Shown one piece after another: positions 50,213 through 53,746 of a stretch of 53,746 nt of DNA. Position numbers and translations under genes: made by a program. This DNA is from a bacterium (GTDB lineage: Bacteria > Hydrothermota > Tepidihabitantia > B3-TA06): contig JAAYVC010000047.1 in the NCBI GenBank assembly GCA_012517375.1, forward strand, positions 1 through 53,746, in the 5' to 3' direction. Position 1 is the first letter of the stretch. Each line of letters begins with the position of its first letter. The notes under the pieces were generated by a model that did not search any database, had not been told where the DNA came from, and worked only from the letters and a program-made list of their open reading frames with translations.

Positions 50213-51607
50213 TTACTTTACTATAGTCTTGGCTGATACAGCGCCTTGAGCGGTTTCCAGTCGGCAGAAGTAAACTCCGCTTGTCGCTTTTGAACCCGCG
50301 TCGGTGATGCCGTTCCAGCTGACGTTGTATTGACCGGCACTGTACATTCCATTGACGAGATTCTTTACGAGTGCTCCTGATGCGTCATAGACCTTCAGCG
50401 AGACAATGCCTGCAGTGGGAACTGAGTACGTGATTGTAGAACTGGCGGAGAGTATAGATGACACTGTGATTAATAAGGGAGAGGAGGAGGAGTTCTCCTC
50501 GATGCCGGCATAGAGAGGCTCGTTGCTTTGAGCGTGATATACCTCGGAGTCGCCGTCTGAGTTGTTAATGAAAACCATGTGGCCAATGCCCTGGGCATCG
50601 CATGTAAAGTAACGGCCAAAAATAACCGCATCGTTAAAGCTATTGTCGGTCACGCGGCCTATGCTCCATATCCCTGAGGCATTTGTCGCGTAGAACATCT
50701 CTGCATCCCCGGGCTCCGCTGCCATGTATGCAATGTGGGCTTTCGAGGACGGATCTATGAAGATGGTCGGATATAGATTGTTATAGCTTGTGCTGGTTAC
50801 CTTGCTCTCCTGCCAGGTCCCTGTCACGTCGTTGGCATAGTATATCTGATTGAAGCTTCCATCGCTCTTCGCAAAGGCTACATGAGCCTTATCGTTTTTA
50901 TCAAGAACGACGAATGGGTACGAGTTGGCGCCCATAGAACCTGCAACCATCACAGGCGCAGTCCAGATGCCTGCAGTTTTGTAAGTGTAATGAAGCTGGG
51001 AACCGTTTCTGTAGACTATGCGGGGATTGCCGCTTTTATCCAGGGCCATCCAGGGAAATTCATCATCCGAACCATTATCCGTTACCTGCTCGGATATCCA
51101 CGAACCAGATACATTGTTGGCGTAGAATATCTCCTGGTCGCCGCCGATATTTTTCGAGTATACGACATGAACGAACCCCGAATTATCGAGAGCAATAACG
51201 GGTCTCTCATCATCATTGGCATCGTCTGTAATCCTTTCGGTACTCCAGCTCGCAGGACTACCCTTAGTGTATGATATCTCATTATCAGGAACGTCCTGCC
51301 ACATATGAGCAATATGGGCGGTCTGTTCACCATATTTTGCAGCTATATCGTATCCGATATCGTTATGGCTGTTGTCGGTAACCCTCGAAGTTGTCCATGA
51401 ACCAGAAAAGTTGTTGGCAACAAAAATCTCATAATCAGGGTCATGATTAACATACACAACCAACAAACCAGATTGGATTGCTGAAATAAAAGGATAGTCG
51501 TCATGAGATGTGTTATCGGTCACTTTATCTATTGTCCACGTAGCGGCAAAAGAGAAATGAACGAGCCCGGACATCAATAAACCTATTATTAAAAGACACT
51601 TACGCAT
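50213..51607 (-). CDS. Secreted seven-repeat beta-propeller protein with sorting domain (paralogue 1)
   Basis: A 464-residue exported protein (signal MRKCLLIIGLLMSGLVHFSF). Seven repeats of about 50 residues follow the pattern W-x4-VTDN-x3-D-x4-P with YANNVSGSW-like ends, enough for a seven-bladed propeller. Then a Pro/Ser linker and a C-terminal domain VSLKVYDASGALVKN ... GVYFCRLETAQG ... KTIVK, which is a type-A sorting / FlgD-Ig-like domain. Likely a cell-surface or extracellular binding protein; ligand unknown. Ribosome site AAGGAG. Very similar to the next two genes. Confidence 0.87.
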   Translation of the reverse strand: MRKCLLIIGLLMSGLVHFSFAATWTIDKVTDNTSHDDYPFISAIQSGLLVVYVNHDPDYEIFVANNFSGSWTTSRVTDNSHNDIGYDIAAKYGEQTAHIAHMWQDVPDNEISYTKGSPASWSTERITDDANDDERPVIALDNSGFVHVVYSKNIGGDQEIFYANNVSGSWISEQVTDNGSDDEFPWMALDKSGNPRIVYRNGSQLHYTYKTAGIWTAPVMVAGSMGANSYPFVVLDKNDKAHVAFAKSDGSFNQIYYANDVTGTWQESKVTSTSYNNLYPTIFIDPSSKAHIAYMAAEPGDAEMFYATNASGIWSIGRVTDNSFNDAVIFGRYFTCDAQGIGHMVFINNSDGDSEVYHAQSNEPLYAGIEENSSSSPLLITVSSILSASSTITYSVPTAGIVSLKVYDASGALVKNLVNGMYSAGQYNVSWNGITDAGSKATSGVYFCRLETAQGAVSAKTIVK

Positions 51608-51632
51608 TATATTCTCCTTTTTTATTGTTTAT

Positions 51633-51651
51633 CCATACTTTCGCTTTCGCT
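51633..51651 (-). repeat. Conserved leader element of propeller gene 1
   Basis: AGCGAAAGCGAAAGTATGG on the minus strand, 25 nt before the ATG; the identical 19 nt lie 27 nt before the ATG of paralogue 2. Confidence 0.7.
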
Positions 51652-51717
51652 GCGTCCTCCTTTTTGTGAATAATTATAAGGGAGGAATCTTTCAATGCCT
51701 CCTTCTTTTATATATGT

Positions 51718-53121
51718 TTATTTTAAAATAGCTTTGGCTGATGCTATCTTGCCTGACGTTTCAAGGCGGAAAAAGTACACACCGCTCGTGGCTCTGAGAC
51801 CGGAATCGGTCGTGCCGTTCCAGCATATGTTGTATTGACCAGCGTTGTGCAGTCCATTGGCAAGAGTTTTCACAAGCGAGCCTGATGCATCGTAAACCTT
51901 TAAGGAAACACTACCTAATACGGGGACAGAGTATTGAATGGGCGAGTTGATTGATGAGAAAGGTCCAACCGTAATGGATGGAGAGTAGGGTGAGATAGGC
52001 TTTTCTTCTACTGCCACATAAAGAGCTTCGTTACTCTTAGCGTGGTAGATCTCCTGGTCGCCGTCAGAACTGTTATAAAAGAAGATATGACCGACGCCGG
52101 AGGCATCGCACGTGAAGAAGCGTCCGAACTGGGCCATATCATTTGCAGAATTATCCGTGACGCGGCCCGAGTTCCATACCCCGGCAGCATTCGTCGCATA
52201 GAATATCTCCGCATCCCCTGCTTCACCTGCGACATAGGCAATATGCATCTTGTCGTGCGGGTCGACGAAAAGAGTCGGATATATGTTGTTGTAGCTCGTG
52301 CTCGTTACCTTGCTCTCCTGCCAGGTTCCCGTCACATTGTTGGCATAGTATATCTGATTGAAGCTGCCGTCGCTCTTGGCGAAAACAACGTGGGCGAAAT
52401 TGTTCCGATCAAGAAGTATGAAAGGGTATGAATCGACGCCCGCCGAGCCTGCGACAGATACAGGAGAGGTCCAGATGCCTGCTGTTTTGTGCGTATAATG
52501 AAGATGTGAGCCGTTTTTATAGACTATACTGGGATTGCCGCTATTATCGAGGGCCATCCATGGGTCATTATCGTCCGAAGCGTTATCCGTTACCTGCTCC
52601 GATATCCACGAACCTGAGACGTTGTTGGCGTAGAATATCTCCTGGTCGCCGCCTATCTGCTTTTTAAAGACAATGTGGACAAACCCTGATTTATCCAGGG
52701 CAATTGAAGCCCAGACGTCATCGTTTGCGTCATCAGTAATACGAGTAATATCCCAGCTTGTCGAAGAGCTACCTCTGCAATAGGATATCTCCCGGTCCGG
52801 AACATCATTCCACTGAAAAGCGATATGGGCTACCTGTTCGTCATACCTGGCTGCGATGTCGGTCACGCCATCCAGTCTATTGTTATCGGTAACCCTCGCT
52901 GACGTCCAGGAACCCGAAAAGTTGTTGGCAAAAAAGACTTCGTAATCCGGGTCCTGGTGTGCATAAGCAACCATAAGACCTGACGATACAGAAACAACCA
53001 ACGGGTACACATCCGGTTCGGTGTTGTCAGTGACCTTTTCGACTGTCCAAGAAGCCCCGAAAGACGGTGTGGAAAACCCGACAATCAGGAATAAGGCTGT
53101 CATTACTAGATATTTACGCAT
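51718..53121 (-). CDS. Secreted seven-repeat beta-propeller protein with sorting domain (paralogue 2)
   Basis: A 467-residue paralogue of the previous gene, with the same signal type (MRKYLVMTALFLIVGFSTPS), seven WxxxxVTDN repeats and the same C-terminal domain (LKVYDASGSLVKTLANG ... GVYFFRLETSG ... KAILK). Some repeats are nearly identical to paralogue 1 (FYANNVSGSWISEQVTDN, YANNVTGTWQESKVTST). Has its own promoter and leader. Function unknown. Confidence 0.87.
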   Translation of the reverse strand: MRKYLVMTALFLIVGFSTPSFGASWTVEKVTDNTEPDVYPLVVSVSSGLMVAYAHQDPDYEVFFANNFSGSWTSARVTDNNRLDGVTDIAARYDEQVAHIAFQWNDVPDREISYCRGSSSTSWDITRITDDANDDVWASIALDKSGFVHIVFKKQIGGDQEIFYANNVSGSWISEQVTDNASDDNDPWMALDNSGNPSIVYKNGSHLHYTHKTAGIWTSPVSVAGSAGVDSYPFILLDRNNFAHVVFAKSDGSFNQIYYANNVTGTWQESKVTSTSYNNIYPTLFVDPHDKMHIAYVAGEAGDAEIFYATNAAGVWNSGRVTDNSANDMAQFGRFFTCDASGVGHIFFYNSSDGDQEIYHAKSNEALYVAVEEKPISPYSPSITVGPFSSINSPIQYSVPVLGSVSLKVYDASGSLVKTLANGLHNAGQYNICWNGTTDSGLRATSGVYFFRLETSGKIASAKAILK

Positions 53122-53148
53122 GCTGTTGCTCCTTTTATGTTTTTTTTC

Positions 53149-53167
53149 CCATACTTTCGCTTTCGCT
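53149..53167 (-). repeat. Conserved leader element of propeller gene 2
   Basis: The same 19 nt as at 51633-51651, inside the untranslated leader between promoter and ribosome site. Confidence 0.7.
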
Positions 53168-53193
53168 TTGCACTCCGTTCAGATACCACTTAT

Positions 53194-53222
53194 AGAATAC
53201 ATTGGTTTTGGTCATTTGTCAA
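53194..53222 (-). promoter_or_regulatory. Promoter of propeller gene 2
   Basis: TTGACA (53217-53222), 17-nt spacer, TATTCT (53194-53199), leader of about 65 nt with AAGGAG. Confidence 0.75.
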
Positions 53223-53254
53223 GGATTTCAAGGAGTTACAACTCTTCTTAGGAT

Positions 53255-53286
53255 AAAAAAGGGGCATCCAATGGATGCCCTTTTTT
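53255..53286 (-). terminator. Terminator of propeller gene 3
   Basis: GGGCATCC / GGATGCCC stem flanked by A-run and T-run, so it can work both ways; it follows the third propeller gene. Confidence 0.9.
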
Positions 53287-53301
53287 ATTAACTTGTAAAT
53301 T

Positions 53302-53746
53302 TTACTTGAGGATTGTCTTTGCGGACACGCTGGTATTGCCTGTCTGTATACGGAAGAAGTATACTCCGCTTGTTGCTTTTGAACCTGCGTCGGTGATGCC
53401 GTTCCAGCTGACGTTGTATTGACCGGCGTTGTGCAGTCCATTGACGAGTGTCTTTACGAGAGAACCCGATGCATCGTAAACCTTGAGTGCAATACTGCCC
53501 GATTCAGGTAAAGAGTAACTTATACCGGAGTTCGATGAAAGGATGGAAGGAACCGAAAGAGTAACAGGTGAAACGGGAGCGACCTCTTCCAAGCCTTCAG
53601 ACAAGGGTTCGTTGCTTTGAGCGTGGTATATCTCGTCGTCACCGTCGGAGTTGTTCCAGAAGAAGATATGACCGATTCTGTTTGCGCCAATGGTAAAGAA
53701 GCGACCTAAAAAAGCAAAATCATTAACGCTGTTATCGGTCACGCGA
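53302..53746 (-). CDS. Secreted beta-propeller protein, paralogue 3 (5' part outside window)
   Basis: Only the last ~148 codons are present; the frame runs off the right edge with RVTDNSVNDFAFLG, the last propeller repeat. The linker and the sorting domain (LKVYDASGSLVKTLVNGLHN ... GVYFFRIQTG ... KTILK) are nearly the same as in paralogues 1 and 2. Any apparent internal start (GTG 53742) is mid-repeat. Confidence 0.88.
   Translation of the reverse strand, partial: RVTDNSVNDFAFLGRFFTIGANRIGHIFFWNNSDGDDEIYHAQSNEPLSEGLEEVAPVSPVTLSVPSILSSNSGISYSLPESGSIALKVYDASGSLVKTLVNGLHNAGQYNVSWNGITDAGSKATSGVYFFRIQTGNTSVSAKTILK

Noticed and set aside
51664-51710. Terminator after propeller gene 2
   Set aside because: A GGAGG/CCTCC hairpin is present but the loop is long and no clean T-run follows; not strong enough to list.

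Overview
The window reads as a chromosomal segment of an uncultivated Gram-negative bacterium, most likely an anaerobe of the FCB / WOR-3-like sphere. The basis is: secreted proteins ending in type-IX-like sorting domains (M6 protease, tandem beta-propellers), lipoprotein and lipid-A-type acyltransferase genes (lnt, an LpxL-like enzyme), several lipoproteins, a two-subunit fumarate reductase-like enzyme, and no encoded CCA on any tRNA. The lineage is inference; no rRNA lies in the window.

Layout. 1-3425 (-): a type IIG restriction-methyltransferase cut by the left edge, with a Y1/HUH (RAYT-like) transposase domain fused in frame inside it and bracketed by palindromic repeats. 3540-6651 (-): an active/inactive M16 peptidase pair and an initiator tRNA. 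7022-9718 (+): M6 metalloprotease. 9720-16083 (-): operon pdxA, split transketolase, ftsE, ftsX, envC-like, holB. 16159-18983 (+): alkyltransferase, a 51-residue membrane peptide, three lipoproteins. 19088-23595 (-): small membrane proteins, fumarate reductase-like pair, DUF559 nuclease. 23868-32054 (-): long housekeeping operon (sugar-nucleotide reductase, ispE, tRNA-Gln, prs, rplY, pth, ychF, rpsF, ssb, rpsR, rplI, BFN, tyrS). 32141-33165 (+): Rrf2 regulator, cutA, MIP18/SufT-like gene. 33220-35440: repeat-rich island carrying an A+T-rich KAP NTPase. 35488-40844 (+): tRNA-Val, zinc-ribbon protein, RNase H, acyltransferase, purN, oxidoreductase, lnt. 40747-46848 (-): glyA, eno, divIC-like, purF, ispH-ubiA fusion. 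47029-48330 (+): GH18-like. 48335-50091 (-): AIR-synthase-like and thiE. 50213-53746 (-): three tandem paralogous secreted beta-propeller proteins, the third cut by the right edge.

How genes are expressed. Promoters are easy to read (TTGACA-like, 16-17 nt spacer, TATAAT-like). Eight genes that head transcripts have the -10 box only 5-7 nt (mostly exactly 7) before the start codon and no ribosome binding site, so they should be leaderless. Others have a leader and a strong AGGAGG. Two tRNAs are built into protein operons, one overlapping the end of ispE.

The strongest candidates for something undescribed are the transposase domain inside the restriction enzyme, the leaderless promoter class, the compensating hairpin family with the inverted-repeat-flanked KAP gene, and the ispH-ubiA fusion.
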